Below are positions 16,971 through 27,780 of a DNA stretch of 64,000 bases, in pieces. The translations under genes were made by a program, and so were the position numbers. Origin of the DNA: Desulfoprunum benzoelyticum (GTDB lineage: Bacteria; Desulfobacterota; Desulfobulbia; Desulfobulbales; Desulfocapsaceae); the NCBI RefSeq assembly GCF_014201505.1, contig NZ_JACHEO010000001.1:472737-536736 (forward strand). Reading direction: 5' to 3'. Position 1 is the stretch's first letter; each line of letters begins with the position of its first letter. The notes under the pieces were generated by a model. That model was not told where the DNA came from, searched no databases, and saw only the letters and a program-made list of their open reading frames with translations.

Positions 16971-19046
16971 TCAACCTTCCTGCATCTTCGAGATATCGCC
17001 GATCCGCAGGATCAACTCGCCGATGGCGGTCAGCAGATTCAGCCGGTTGCGGCGGATATCGAGATCATCGGTCATGACCATGACGTCATCGAAGAACCGG
17101 TCGACCGGCTGTTTCAGCTGCAGCAGGTCTTTCAGGGCGCCGAGGTAGTCGCGCTCGGCGAGTCTGGTCTCGACCTTCTCCCTGACCTGCAGATAGGCGA
17201 CGTGCAGTTCCTTCTCGGCCTCGGCCTGCAGCAGCGAGGACTCGACCCGGGTATCACCGTTGTCTTTGACGATATTGCGGATGCGCTTGTAGGCGGCGGC
17301 GAGGACAGCGAAGGCGTCCTCGGAGCGGATCCGGCGGAAGGCCTCGATCCGCTCCAGGCTGTCGATGACATCGTCGAAACCGACCGAAACCACCGCCTCG
17401 ACGGCCTCGACATCCATCCCCTTGGCGGCGCAGTCGTTGACGAACCGGCCCTCGATGAAGGCCATCACCGCCTTCACGGTCGCCGCCCCGGCATCGACCT
17501 TGTCGCCGTACAGGGCCAGCGCCTTGTGCACGACCTCCGACAGCGACAGCCTGTAGCCCTTGCCGGCAATGAGATTGAGAACCGCCAGGGACAGGCGCCG
17601 CAGACCGAAGGGATCGGCGGTTCCGGTCGGCACCTGGCCGATCCCGAAGCAGCCGGCAATGGTGTCGATCCGGTCGGCCAGGCCGAGGATCGCCCCGACG
17701 TCCGAGGCCGGCAGCTCGGCCCCGGCCCGTTTCGGCATGTAGTGTTCCTGGATCGCCATCGCCACCGCCTCCGGTTCGCCGTCACGCTGGGCATAGGCCC
17801 GTCCCATGACCCCTTGGAGGGACGGGAATTCCCCAACCATGCTGGTCAACAGGTCGGCCTTGCAGAGGCTGGCGGCACGGCAGGCGGAGATCGTCAGTTC
17901 GGGGCGGAGGATTTCGCACAGCATCCGGGTCAGTTTGACCACCCTCTCGGTCTTTTCCCGCATCGTCCCCAGTCTGGCCTGGAAGACGATGCCGCCGAGC
18001 TGGTCCCGGCGCGCTTCCAGGGTGGTTTCCCGGTCGGTGTTGAAGAAGAACAGGGCGTCGGACAGCCGCGCCCGCAGTACCCGCTGGTGCCCCTTGCGGC
18101 TGACATCGGGGTTGTCGACCCGGGTATTGTTGACGGCGACGAAACCGGGCAGCAGCCGCCCCGCACCATCGACGACCGGGAAGTATTTCTGGTGCTCGCG
18201 CATCGAGGTGATCAGCACCTCGGCCGGCACCTGGAGAAACTTGTCCTCGAAGGTGCCGCAGATCCCGAACGGATATTCGACCAGGTTGGTGACCGTATCG
18301 ACCAGTTCCTCGTCGACGGCGACCCGGGCGTCACCCGCCCCGGCGAAGGTCTGCACCGCCTTCTCAATCTCCTGCACCACCGCCTGCCGGCGTTCGAACG
18401 GATCGACCAGGACATGGTGATCGCGCAACTGCTCCACATAGGTGGCAGCCCCGGTCACCGTGAAGGGCACATGGGCCATGAAGCGATGACCGCGGCTCTG
18501 GGCCGAGGAGACGATCCCTTCGTGCTGAACGGTGATGACCTCGCTGCCGAACAGCGCGGTCAGCCACTGGATCGGCCGGGCGAAGGGGTGGATATTGCTG
18601 CCCCAGCGCATCGACTTGGCGAAGGTCATCTCGATGATCAGCTGCAGCAGCAGTTCAGGCAGCAGTTCCGCCGTCGGCCTGCCGGCAACTTCCCGTACAA
18701 GCATCAGATACTCGCCCTTCGCCGTCTCCACGACCTGCAGGTCGTTGACCGTCACCCCTTTCGAGCGGGCGAAGCCTTCGACGGCCCGCGTCGGTCGGCC
18801 GTCCCGGTCGAAGGCGGCGGCCTTCGACGGACCGAGCAGTTCCTCGCGGCTGTCCTGTTGCCGCTCGACCAGGCCAAGGACGATCAGGGCCAGCCGTCGC
18901 GGGGTGCCCTTGACCAGGACCTCGCCGTGGGCCAGGTTGAGGGCCTGAGCCTTCCTGACAAAATTGTCGCGCAGTTGGGTCAGGGCCGGCTCGATGAACC
19001 CCGCCGGCAGTTCCTCGGTACCAATTTCAAACAGTAAATCGCGCAT
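16971..19046 (-). CDS. glyS: Glycyl-tRNA synthetase beta subunit
   Basis: The 691-residue product begins MRDLLFEIGTEELPAGFIEPAL, the typical GlyS N-terminus, and has the usual full length (about 690). Conserved internal pieces include RWGSNIHPFARPIQWL and FGLRRLSLAVLNLI. GlyS pairs with the alpha subunit GlyQ to charge glycine tRNA; glyQ is not in this window, so the two subunit genes are not adjacent downstream. Near the end a helical domain that binds the tRNA anticodon is expected. Confidence 0.97.
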   Translation of the reverse strand: MRDLLFEIGTEELPAGFIEPALTQLRDNFVRKAQALNLAHGEVLVKGTPRRLALIVLGLVERQQDSREELLGPSKAAAFDRDGRPTRAVEGFARSKGVTVNDLQVVETAKGEYLMLVREVAGRPTAELLPELLLQLIIEMTFAKSMRWGSNIHPFARPIQWLTALFGSEVITVQHEGIVSSAQSRGHRFMAHVPFTVTGAATYVEQLRDHHVLVDPFERRQAVVQEIEKAVQTFAGAGDARVAVDEELVDTVTNLVEYPFGICGTFEDKFLQVPAEVLITSMREHQKYFPVVDGAGRLLPGFVAVNNTRVDNPDVSRKGHQRVLRARLSDALFFFNTDRETTLEARRDQLGGIVFQARLGTMREKTERVVKLTRMLCEILRPELTISACRAASLCKADLLTSMVGEFPSLQGVMGRAYAQRDGEPEAVAMAIQEHYMPKRAGAELPASDVGAILGLADRIDTIAGCFGIGQVPTGTADPFGLRRLSLAVLNLIAGKGYRLSLSEVVHKALALYGDKVDAGAATVKAVMAFIEGRFVNDCAAKGMDVEAVEAVVSVGFDDVIDSLERIEAFRRIRSEDAFAVLAAAYKRIRNIVKDNGDTRVESSLLQAEAEKELHVAYLQVREKVETRLAERDYLGALKDLLQLKQPVDRFFDDVMVMTDDLDIRRNRLNLLTAIGELILRIGDISKMQEG

Positions 19047-19098
19047 AAGTCGTCGTTATCAGGGTAAAGGTATCTGTTGGCACGCGCATGGCATGAGA

Positions 19099-19827
19099 TT
19101 ACACGGTTGACTCGAGGGTGGCGAAGGTCGAATACTCGTTGCCCAGATTCTCGACCCGCAGGGAAAACCAGCCGACACCGGCCAACTGCGACAGACATTC
19201 GGCGATCCGGCGGGTCAGGGTCTCGACTGACAGCATCTCCTGGCCATTGCCGGCGGCTTGCCGGGGTTCGTCGCCGATTGCGCGCTCGATATGGAGGATG
19301 AGGTCTTCGATCCAGATGAAGCTGTTGAGCCTGACCGTCACCTCGGCCCGGCCCCACTGTCCCATCGAGCGGGGAAGCCCGCTGGTTTTCTGCCTGATCA
19401 GCGGCAGGACCACCGGTATCTCGACTTTCAGCTGCAGATCCGGCTCCTGTTCGAAAGAGCCGATGAACGAACAGCGATAATGACAGAGGTTGAGCGAATC
19501 AGGCTTCCGTTCCTTGGCCAGAAAATAGAGGAAGGTCATCTCGAGGTGCGAGGCCTCGGCATCGAGGCGTTCCTTCATCCTCGCCATGATCTGATGGAAA
19601 CTCTTCATGCCGATCTCCCCATGAAACTGGTTGAGGATCTCGACGAAACGGCTCATGTGCGTGCCCTTGAACCGGTGCGGCAGGTTCACGTACATGTTGA
19701 CGGTGGCTATCGTGTTCTGGCGGGTCTTCGCCTTGTCGAGCACGGTCACCGGATAGGAGATGGTCTTGACGCCGACCTTCTTGATATTGATCCGACGATG
19801 GTCAGTCTGATTCTGGATATCCTTCAT
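19099..19827 (-). CDS. FolE2-like (GTP cyclohydrolase IB family) protein, apparently without metal ligands
   Basis: Start at 19827 (AGGAATC upstream), 242 residues. It follows the FolE2 pattern: DIQNQxDxR start, VGVKTISYPVTV, KGTHMSRFVEILN and the later FIWIEDLI. Active FolE2 enzymes have a CPCSK-type cysteine motif and an AHNQR motif; the aligned positions here read LPLIRQ and SMGQWGR, and the later glutamate region is not conserved either. The catalytic zinc site therefore seems lost. It may be a non-catalytic paralogue. In a normal case the enzyme turns GTP into dihydroneopterin triphosphate for folate or queuosine. Confidence 0.75.
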   Translation of the reverse strand: MKDIQNQTDHRRINIKKVGVKTISYPVTVLDKAKTRQNTIATVNMYVNLPHRFKGTHMSRFVEILNQFHGEIGMKSFHQIMARMKERLDAEASHLEMTFLYFLAKERKPDSLNLCHYRCSFIGSFEQEPDLQLKVEIPVVLPLIRQKTSGLPRSMGQWGRAEVTVRLNSFIWIEDLILHIERAIGDEPRQAAGNGQEMLSVETLTRRIAECLSQLAGVGWFSLRVENLGNEYSTFATLESTV

Positions 19828-19914
19828 CCGAGATTCCTGCGTGTGCACCCTGGTTCAAGCACCAGGCAACCGCTGTGAACCCTGTCATCGCTCATTATTT
19901 GAGACCTCCATCCT

Positions 19915-20268
19915 TCATTCGCCGAGGTATTTCCGTACCACCTTGAGCAGGTCGCCGATATCGGGCGACTTGACCACATACTCATCGGAGGCCCATGCCC
20001 CCAGGTCCTGCTTGTATTCGTGATACGCACTGTTGAGGATGATCGGGACAGCGGCGTTCTCCATTTTCAACTGCCGCAAAACCTCGATGCCGTTCAGACC
20101 CGGCATCTGGATGTCGAGGACCACCAGATCCGGCCTGTCGCTCTTGAATTTTTCGATGGCCTCGTCGCCATTGTAGGCACAGACCACCTCGTATCCTGCG
20201 TCCACGAACTCTTCACGGTACAGAAGCTGGATGCTCGTATCGTCATCGACCAGCAGTATCTTTTTCAC
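19915..20268 (-). CDS. Single-domain response regulator (CheY-like receiver)
   Basis: The 117-residue product starts with GTG at 20268, with AGGAGAAGGAT before it. It is a lone receiver domain: acidic pair DD at 8-10, phosphoacceptor Asp in VVLDIQMPG near 53, and the conserved Lys in VVKSPD near 104. There is no output domain, so it acts by protein contact, as CheY or Spo0F do. No kinase gene is adjacent. A long inverted repeat lies just upstream in its probable leader. Confidence 0.92.
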   Translation of the reverse strand: MKKILLVDDDTSIQLLYREEFVDAGYEVVCAYNGDEAIEKFKSDRPDLVVLDIQMPGLNGIEVLRQLKMENAAVPIILNSAYHEYKQDLGAWASDEYVVKSPDIGDLLKVVRKYLGE

Positions 20269-20287
20269 ATCCTTCTCCTTTCGATTT

Positions 20288-20339
20288 AGGAGCCGTTACG
20301 AAATATCATGGACATTTTTTTTATTTCGTTACGGCTCCT
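20288..20339. repeat. 17-base perfect inverted repeat between galT and receiver gene
   Basis: AGGAGCCGTTACGAAAT at 20288-20304 pairs exactly with 20323-20339 across an 18-base loop that contains a T run. It lies downstream of galT and upstream of the receiver gene, both leftward. No T run follows the stem on the left, so it is not a standard terminator for galT. It may be a leader structure, a protein site, or a small mobile palindrome. Confidence 0.7.
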
Positions 20340-20388
20340 TATGCCGAACCTGAAAATTGATTCGGCCAGGCTGTTTTCTGACATCGGC

Positions 20389-21387
20389 TTAGAGGGCCTC
20401 ACGCAAATACTCGGCCGCCTCCTCAGGGGGCAGGGGATTGATGTAAAACCCGGAGCCCCATTCAAACCCGGCGATGGATGTCAATTTCGGGACGATCTCA
20501 AAATGCCAGTGGAAATGCTCGACACCGCCGAACCGGAGGGGTTCGGTGTGCAATACAAAGTTATAGGGGACATTGGGAATGCAGGCATTCAGCCGCCGCA
20601 GGGTCTCGGAGAACTGCGACGAGAGGGAGAGGAGGTGGAAATCATCGAGCTTGCAATAGGTTGAGGAATGCTGTTTCGGCAGGACCCACATCTCGAACGG
20701 GGTCCGGGGGGCGAAGGGGGTGATGGTGATGAAATGCTCGTTCTGGCACACCACCCTCACATCCTGCTGCATCTCCTGCCTGATGATATCGCAGAACACA
20801 CAGCGTTCCTTGTACTGGAAGTAGGAGAGCGAGCCCGCCAGCTCCGAAACGATCATCCGCGGCAGTATCGGCAGGGCGATCAACTGCGAGTGCGAATGTT
20901 CCAGCGAGGCCCCGGCAGCGCGGCCGTAATTCTTGAAGACCATGACATAGCGGAAGCGCGGGTCCTTCTCCAGGTCGGCAATCCGCTCCTTGAAGGCCTT
21001 GAAGACGAAAAAAATCTTCTCCGGCGGCATCTGGGTCAGGCTTTCGTCATGATTCGGACTTTCAACGATGACCTCGTGGGCGCCGATGCCGTTCATCCGG
21101 TCATACAGCCCTTCCCCTTCCTTGCCGAGATCGCCCTCGATGACCAGGGCCGGATATTTATTGGGTACGACCCTGACCTGCCAGCCGGGCTTGTTCGGGC
21201 CCCGGTCTCCCCCAAGCCTGTAGGCCAGGACCTCCGGCGGCGTCGTATTCTCGTTGCCGGGACAGAGCGGGCAGAAACCACCGAGAGAGGTATGGGTCTC
21301 GATCGTAAAATCACTCGGCCGCTTTCTCCGCTCCTTGGAAATGATGATCCAACGGCCGAGGACAGGGTCCCTGCGCAGCTCAGGCAT
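20389..21387 (-). CDS. galT: Galactose-1-phosphate uridylyltransferase
   Basis: The 332-residue protein begins MPELRRDPVLGRWIIIS and has the GalT zinc-site cysteines (CPLCPGNE near 38-45), the active-site histidine segment GASLEHSHSQLIALP near 156-170, and a second-half HFHWHFEIVP near 294-303. It is a HIT-superfamily nucleotidyl transferase moving UMP between UDP-glucose and galactose-1-phosphate (Leloir pathway). The HSHSQ form rather than HPHGQ places it in the divergent bacterial group, in which substrate choice is less certain. It ends three bases before the zinc-finger gene on the same strand. Confidence 0.88.
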   Translation of the reverse strand: MPELRRDPVLGRWIIISKERRKRPSDFTIETHTSLGGFCPLCPGNENTTPPEVLAYRLGGDRGPNKPGWQVRVVPNKYPALVIEGDLGKEGEGLYDRMNGIGAHEVIVESPNHDESLTQMPPEKIFFVFKAFKERIADLEKDPRFRYVMVFKNYGRAAGASLEHSHSQLIALPILPRMIVSELAGSLSYFQYKERCVFCDIIRQEMQQDVRVVCQNEHFITITPFAPRTPFEMWVLPKQHSSTYCKLDDFHLLSLSSQFSETLRRLNACIPNVPYNFVLHTEPLRFGGVEHFHWHFEIVPKLTSIAGFEWGSGFYINPLPPEEAAEYLREAL

Positions 21388-21390
21388 ATC

Positions 21391-21756
21391 TCAACCCTGC
21401 CCCTGTGCCTTTTCTTTCGTTTCCTGCAATGTTTTGCAGTCAATGCAGAGCGTCGTCACCGGACGGGCCTCGAGCCGTTTGAGACCGATCTCCTCCCCGC
21501 ATCCTTCGCAAATGCCGTATTTATCGTCTTCGATCCTGCCCAGAGCCTCGTCGATCTTGGAGAGCAGGCGTCGTTCCCGATCACGGATGCGCAGCTCAAA
21601 ACTCCTGCCGGACTCGACAGTGGCACGATCATTGGGATCGGGGATATTTGTCGTCTGGTCGGTCATTTCCGACAGCGTCTTACCGGCTTCGTCAAGGATC
21701 TCATCACGTTTCTGCAAAAGCTGGAGCCTGAATTTTTCGAGCTGCTCTTTCTCCAT
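21391..21756 (-). CDS. DksA/TraR-type zinc finger protein
   Basis: The start at 21756 follows GGAGAAG. The 121-residue protein has an N-terminal coiled coil (about 1-80) and a C-terminal four-cysteine finger, CEGCGEEI and CIDCK. DksA-type proteins reach into the RNA polymerase secondary channel and adjust transcription with ppGpp. The acidic tip residues expected of DksA are not obvious, so the exact subgroup is open. It is followed by galT with a three-base gap. Confidence 0.9.
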   Translation of the reverse strand: MEKEQLEKFRLQLLQKRDEILDEAGKTLSEMTDQTTNIPDPNDRATVESGRSFELRIRDRERRLLSKIDEALGRIEDDKYGICEGCGEEIGLKRLEARPVTTLCIDCKTLQETKEKAQGQG

Positions 21757-21790
21757 CAACTTCTCCTTCGTTACATATAATGGTGCGAAA

Positions 21791-22294
21791 CTACCCGCGC
21801 TGTTCCCCGCGAAGGTATGTTCCGCTCTTGCCACCGGTTTTCTTCACCAGACAGATATCGCTGATGACCATCGACTTGTCGACGGCCTTGCACATATCGT
21901 ATATCGTCAAAGCCGCAACCGACACGGCTGTCAGGGCCTCCATCTCGACGCCCGTCTTGCCGCAGATCCCGATTGTAGCTCTGATATGTATCAAATTTTG
22001 ATCATCTTGGAAAGCAAAGTCAACATTGCTGCTGGTTATGAGCAGGGGGTGGGTGAGGGGGATCAGCTCGTGGACCTTTTTGGCCGCCAGGATGCCGGCG
22101 ATCCGGGCCACCCCGAGTACATCCCCCTTGGCCATCGCTCCCGATTTGACGAGGGCATAGGCCTCCCGGCTCATCCTGATGGCGCCGGTGGCCTCGGCTA
22201 CCCGCAAGGTTTCCGTCTTGCCGCTGACATCGACCATCCGGGCATTGCCCTGGGCATCGAAGTGCGTGAATTCAGGTTCTTTTCGTTGTGCCAT
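21791..22294 (-). CDS. moaC: MoaC, cyclic pyranopterin monophosphate synthase
   Basis: The 167-residue product from the ATG at 22294 begins with the [18 protein letters not shown] region typical of MoaC. It has the substrate-binding [13 protein letters not shown] segment and the catalytic Asp-Lys pair in [11 protein letters not shown] near 127-137. MoaC makes cyclic pyranopterin monophosphate, the first stable intermediate of molybdopterin synthesis. The gene is 16 bases past dnaJ and may share its transcript. Confidence 0.96.
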   Translation of the reverse strand: MAQRKEPEFTHFDAQGNARMVDVSGKTETLRVAEATGAIRMSREAYALVKSGAMAKGDVLGVARIAGILAAKKVHELIPLTHPLLITSSNVDFAFQDDQNLIHIRATIGICGKTGVEMEALTAVSVAALTIYDMCKAVDKSMVISDICLVKKTGGKSGTYLRGEQRG

Positions 22295-22310
22295 ACCTTC
22301 TCCGCCCCCG

Positions 22311-23432
22311 TTATTTTCCCAGGACCTCGTTAAACAGCCGGGTAAAAAACCCTTCCCGCTCCTTGTGCTGGCCATGCTTCTCGCACAGCGTGTCGAACTT
22401 GCGCAGGGCCTCTTTCTGCTCTTCGCAGAGGTTGGTCGGCGTCTGGACCTGCAGTTCGACGATCATGTCCCCCCGACCGTGCCCGCGCAGACTCGGAACC
22501 CCTTCCTTGCGCAGGGTAAAGATGTCTCCCGACTGGCTGCCGGCCGGGATATCGAGCTTTTTCTTGCCATGGACGGTCGGCACCTCGACGGTCGTCCCCA
22601 GGGCGGCATGTATCATCGATACCGGTAGGCGGCAGTAGATGGTATCGCCGTCGCGTTTGAAGAACTCGTGGTCCTGGACGTGAATGATGACGTAGAGATC
22701 CCCCGCCTGGCCACCGCGACGCCCGCCTTCGCCCTCGGCGCGCAGACGCATCCGGGCCCCGGTGTCGACGCCGGCCGGGATCTTGATGATGACCTTCTTT
22801 GTCTGCTCGACCAGGCCGACGCCGTCGCAATCGCCGCACGGGTCGGTTATCAGCTGGCCCTCGCCCCGACATGTCGGACAGGTCGTGCTGACCTGGAAAA
22901 ATCCCTGCGACCGGATAACCTGGCCCCGGCCGTTGCAGGTCGGGCAGGTGGTCTTCGGATGTCCCGGCCTGGCTCCGGTGCCGTCGCAGGTCCAGCAGGT
23001 ATCGCGGCGGGTCAGTTCGACCTCCTTCGATGCCCCGTGCACCGCCTCCATAAAGGTCACCGACAGGTCATAGCGCAGGTCGTTGCCCTGAATGGGGCCG
23101 TCGCGGCGGGCCTGTCCCCGCCCCCCGCCAAAGCCGAACAGATCACCGAAGATATCGCCGAAACTGGAGAACACATCCTCGAAATTTCCAGGCCCGCGGT
23201 AGCCGCTGTTTTTCAGCCCGTCATGACCGTAGGTGTCATAGATCTGCCGTTTCTTTTCGTCGCTGAGGACTTCATAGGCCTCGGTGCATTCCTTGAACCG
23301 AGCCTCGGCCTCCTTATCGTCGGGGTTACGATCGGGATGGTATTTCATCGCCAGTTTGCGATAGGCCTTCTTGATCTCGGCGACGCCGGCGTTGCGACTG
23401 ACTGAAAGAATCTCGTAATAATCGGTGCTCAT
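22311..23432 (-). CDS. dnaJ: DnaJ chaperone
   Basis: The 373-residue protein has the J domain (1-70, HPD in KYHPDRN), a Gly/Phe-rich linker (about 75-110), four zinc-binding CxxCxGxG repeats near 145-205, and the C-terminal substrate-binding domains. Length and order match type I DnaJ. It stimulates the DnaK ATPase and hands over unfolded clients. DnaK is not adjacent; the neighbours are rpoZ upstream and moaC downstream. Confidence 0.97.
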   Translation of the reverse strand: MSTDYYEILSVSRNAGVAEIKKAYRKLAMKYHPDRNPDDKEAEARFKECTEAYEVLSDEKKRQIYDTYGHDGLKNSGYRGPGNFEDVFSSFGDIFGDLFGFGGGRGQARRDGPIQGNDLRYDLSVTFMEAVHGASKEVELTRRDTCWTCDGTGARPGHPKTTCPTCNGRGQVIRSQGFFQVSTTCPTCRGEGQLITDPCGDCDGVGLVEQTKKVIIKIPAGVDTGARMRLRAEGEGGRRGGQAGDLYVIIHVQDHEFFKRDGDTIYCRLPVSMIHAALGTTVEVPTVHGKKKLDIPAGSQSGDIFTLRKEGVPSLRGHGRGDMIVELQVQTPTNLCEEQKEALRKFDTLCEKHGQHKEREGFFTRLFNEVLGK

Positions 23433-23459
23433 ATCAACTCAAGGACAGGATGGTCTTCA

Positions 23460-23726
23460 TTACTCGACAGCGCTGCGCTCTGTATCTTCTGCAGGCTTCG
23501 GCTGTTCCTTGACGGAGGTGTCGGGCAGATTGTCGACATTGCCCATCGTCACCCTGCCGGCGGCGATCTCCCGCAAGGTCATGACAATCTCCTTGTTCTT
23601 CCCGGCGACCAGAAAGGGTTCCCCCTGACGGTGCTGCTTGATCCGTTTGACTGCCAGGTGGATCAGATTGAATCGGTTGTCGTCACCGACCTGCGCAAGA
23701 CAATCTTCCACTGTGATTCTCGCCAT
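23460..23726 (-). CDS. rpoZ: RNA polymerase omega subunit
   Basis: The 88-residue product begins [28 protein letters not shown], the signature omega N-terminus, and has the following ALREI-like segment ([11 protein letters not shown]). Omega stabilises the beta' subunit and forms part of the ppGpp site. It lies 27 bases before dnaJ on the same strand, a common close order. Confidence 0.96.
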   Translation of the reverse strand: MARITVEDCLAQVGDDNRFNLIHLAVKRIKQHRQGEPFLVAGKNKEIVMTLREIAAGRVTMGNVDNLPDTSVKEQPKPAEDTERSAVE

Positions 23727-23797
23727 ATGCTTCTATCCTTGTCTGATTTGTAACAATCGAAAACTGCGGTTGTGAAACGCACTTCTGTCTGCCGGTG

Positions 23798-25503
<1,706 letters not shown>

Positions 25504-25947
25504 ATGTTTGGCATCGGCCTGCCCGAGATGATCCTGATTCTGGCCCTCGCCCTGATTGTCGTCGGTCCGGACAAGCTGCCCGATCTCGCCCGCTCGGTCG
25601 CCAAAGGTCTGCTCGAACTGAAGAAGACCGTCGAAGGCCTGAAGCAGAGCTTCAAGGAGGAGGGCAACCCGCTCAACGAGATCCGCTCCGATCTCGACGA
25701 TGCCGCCCGGTCGCTGAAAACCGGGCTCCTCGAGCACCCGCAATCGGGCTGGGACCAGGACACCCCCTTCCCCGGCGTCAACCCGCCCGCCTCGCCGCCA
25801 CCATCGACCCAACAACCGGCGGTCGACGCCGAGTACAGCGAAGCTCCAGATGACACGGCGGCAGAACCGGCGCCGGCGCTGGAACCGGGTTCCGCCCGGC
25901 CCGACCAGACCCCGGCGGCCCCGGCAGACGATCATGGCCGGCAATAG
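25504..25947 (+). CDS. tatB: TatB/TatA-type twin-arginine translocase subunit
   Basis: The 147-residue protein begins with the short periplasmic MFGIGLPEMILIL region, a membrane helix (about 5-20), the hinge GPDKLPDLAR, an amphipathic helix and a long Pro/Ala-rich acidic tail. The conserved Pro-Glu near residues 7-8 and the long helical part (GLLELKKTVEGLKQSF) favour TatB. It acts with TatC to receive folded twin-arginine cargo, often metal or heme enzymes of anaerobic respiration. Its end overlaps tatC by 14 bases. Confidence 0.92.
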   Translation: MFGIGLPEMILILALALIVVGPDKLPDLARSVAKGLLELKKTVEGLKQSFKEEGNPLNEIRSDLDDAARSLKTGLLEHPQSGWDQDTPFPGVNPPASPPPSTQQPAVDAEYSEAPDDTAAEPAPALEPGSARPDQTPAAPADDHGRQ

Positions 25948-26710
25948 CCATCTTCAGGTCACCCTGCCGATCATCGAGCGGAGCCTGGCCTTTTTCCGGC
26001 CGCATCATCTCGAACTGCGCCGGCGGCTGATCACCTCGTTCCTGTCGATCCTGATCCTGTCGGTCGTCGCCTATGTCTTCGTCGAACCGATCGCGGCCTT
26101 TCTGATCGCCCCGCTCAAACATGCGAGCCCGCTGGTCGACAAACTGGTCTACACCAACCTGCCGGAGGCCTTTCTCTCCTATATCAAGCTGGCCTTCATG
26201 ATCGGCCTGGGCGCTAGTTTCCCGGTAATTCTCTACCAGCTCTGGCGCTTCGCCGCCCCGGGCCTGCGCCGGGAAGAGAAAAAGCTCGCGATCATCGTCG
26301 TGTTCTGGGCGACGCTGCTGTTTGCCGGCGGGGCCTGTTTCGCCCTGTTCGCCGTCCTGCCGCGGATGCTGATCTACTTCATGAGCTACGCCACGCCGGC
26401 GCTGACGCCGCTGCCGAAGCTCGGCCTGTACCTGACCTTCGTCATCCGGACGATGATCACCTTCGGCCTCTCCTTCCAGATCCCGTTCCTGATGGTCATG
26501 GCCGGCAAGGCCGATCTTGTCAAGGCCGGATATTTCCGCAAGAAACGGTACTATTTCTACGCCGTGATCGTGGTCCTCGCCTTCATGCTGACCGCCGGCG
26601 ATTTCATGGCCACGGCCCTGCTGGCCATCCCGCTCTTCGGCCTGTACGAGGCCGGAATCTTTCTGACCGCCCTGTTCGCCCGCCGCAAAAAGGCGGACAG
26701 CCCCGCCTGA
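25934..26710 (+). CDS. tatC: TatC twin-arginine translocase channel subunit
   Basis: Starting inside the end of tatB, the 258-residue protein has six membrane helices, the conserved HLELRRRL motif of the N-terminal cytoplasmic region and the long periplasmic LPEAFLSYIKLAF segment, all hallmarks of TatC. It recognises the twin-arginine signal. The extra N-terminal 15 residues before the HLE motif are slightly longer than usual. No separate tatA lies next to it. Confidence 0.96.
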   Translation: MAGNSHLQVTLPIIERSLAFFRPHHLELRRRLITSFLSILILSVVAYVFVEPIAAFLIAPLKHASPLVDKLVYTNLPEAFLSYIKLAFMIGLGASFPVILYQLWRFAAPGLRREEKKLAIIVVFWATLLFAGGACFALFAVLPRMLIYFMSYATPALTPLPKLGLYLTFVIRTMITFGLSFQIPFLMVMAGKADLVKAGYFRKKRYYFYAVIVVLAFMLTAGDFMATALLAIPLFGLYEAGIFLTALFARRKKADSPA

Positions 26711-26726
26711 GCGCCTCGCCGAGCAT

Positions 26727-27731
26727 CTAGCCGATCTCCTGTTTCAGCAGGCAGCACGAGATCTTGTGGCTCGGCCGCCCCTTTTCGTCGTAATCGATCG
26801 TATCCGGCTGCAGCAGCTTGTTCATCACGCAGCCCTCGGGGATATCGAGGGTGAACAGCCGGTCCTCGCACAGGCCCTCGTTTTTGACCAGATCATCGTC
26901 CTCGATGCGCCAGGCGTTGATCGGATAATCCTCGCACAGCGGGCACTGGTAGACCCGGCCGTTGGGGAAGATGAAGTAGTTCTCGGCCACCCTGCCGGCG
27001 CATTCGAACTTCTCATCCTGGTCGATGAAGACCTTGGGATAGGTCACCTGGATGCCCTGCGCCGCCGCCCTCGCCGCAACTCCGGGAACCACCGCCAGCC
27101 ACCTGTCGCGACTGACCTGGAAGACGTGGTCGCCGGCCGCCGGACCGGCCGACCGGCCGCGCAGGCCGATAACCTGGATAAAGAATTTTTTGACCCCGAG
27201 TTCGACCAGCAACGGCACCATCCGCTCGAGATGGAGGAGATTGCGGCTGCTGACGGTATAGATCAGGCTGGTGCGGAACCCCAGCGCCACCGCCCTTTTG
27301 ATATTGGCGACGCAGGTGGCGAAGACGCCGCTGCCCCGCAGCGGGTCGTTGACCTCGGGGTCGGGACCGTCGAGGCTGAAACTGAGATAATCGAGGAGGT
27401 CCGGATCGGTGCGGTGGAGAAAGTCGTGGAACAGGTAGCCGTTCGAATCGACGGTGACGCCGAAGCCGAGACCCTTGGCATGGGCGACGGCGGCGGCAAG
27501 ATCCGGGTGCAGGGTCGGCTCGCCGCCGAGAAAGATGACGTTGCCGGTTTTGCCCGGGGCGACGAACAGTTCGAGCCAGCGCTGGATCGTTTCCAGGGCC
27601 AGGGTCTCGCTGCCGTGCTGGGCCGGGTTGATGTAGCAGTGGCGGCAGGAAAGATTGCAGGCGGTGAGGATATGGAAAAAGATATTGCGCTCGCCCGGCT
27701 TGAAGGCGACGGTCCTGGCAACGTGGGTCAT
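26727..27731 (-). CDS. Radical SAM protein with SPASM-like C-terminus
   Basis: The start at 27731 is chosen because it opens the conserved domain; the frame runs further upstream through antisense sequence of the deaminase. The 334-residue protein has the radical SAM cluster CNLSCRHCY near 24-32, the GGEPTLHPD motif near 66-74, and several C-terminal cysteines (CAGRV, CPLCED, CEDRL, GCVMN) fitting an auxiliary cluster. Such enzymes use S-adenosylmethionine radicals for peptide modification or cofactor steps. The substrate is unknown. It follows the deaminase gene. Confidence 0.88.
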   Translation of the reverse strand: MTHVARTVAFKPGERNIFFHILTACNLSCRHCYINPAQHGSETLALETIQRWLELFVAPGKTGNVIFLGGEPTLHPDLAAAVAHAKGLGFGVTVDSNGYLFHDFLHRTDPDLLDYLSFSLDGPDPEVNDPLRGSGVFATCVANIKRAVALGFRTSLIYTVSSRNLLHLERMVPLLVELGVKKFFIQVIGLRGRSAGPAAGDHVFQVSRDRWLAVVPGVAARAAAQGIQVTYPKVFIDQDEKFECAGRVAENYFIFPNGRVYQCPLCEDYPINAWRIEDDDLVKNEGLCEDRLFTLDIPEGCVMNKLLQPDTIDYDEKGRPSHKISCCLLKQEIG

Positions 27732-27780
27732 GGCTGCTCCCTGGGGGTTGAAAAAATGGTGTCGTACAGCGGGGTCGGGT

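Noticed and set aside
17202..19037. 611-codon frame opposite glyS
   Set aside because: Antisense shadow of a complete GlyS; no family resemblance and shadow-like composition.
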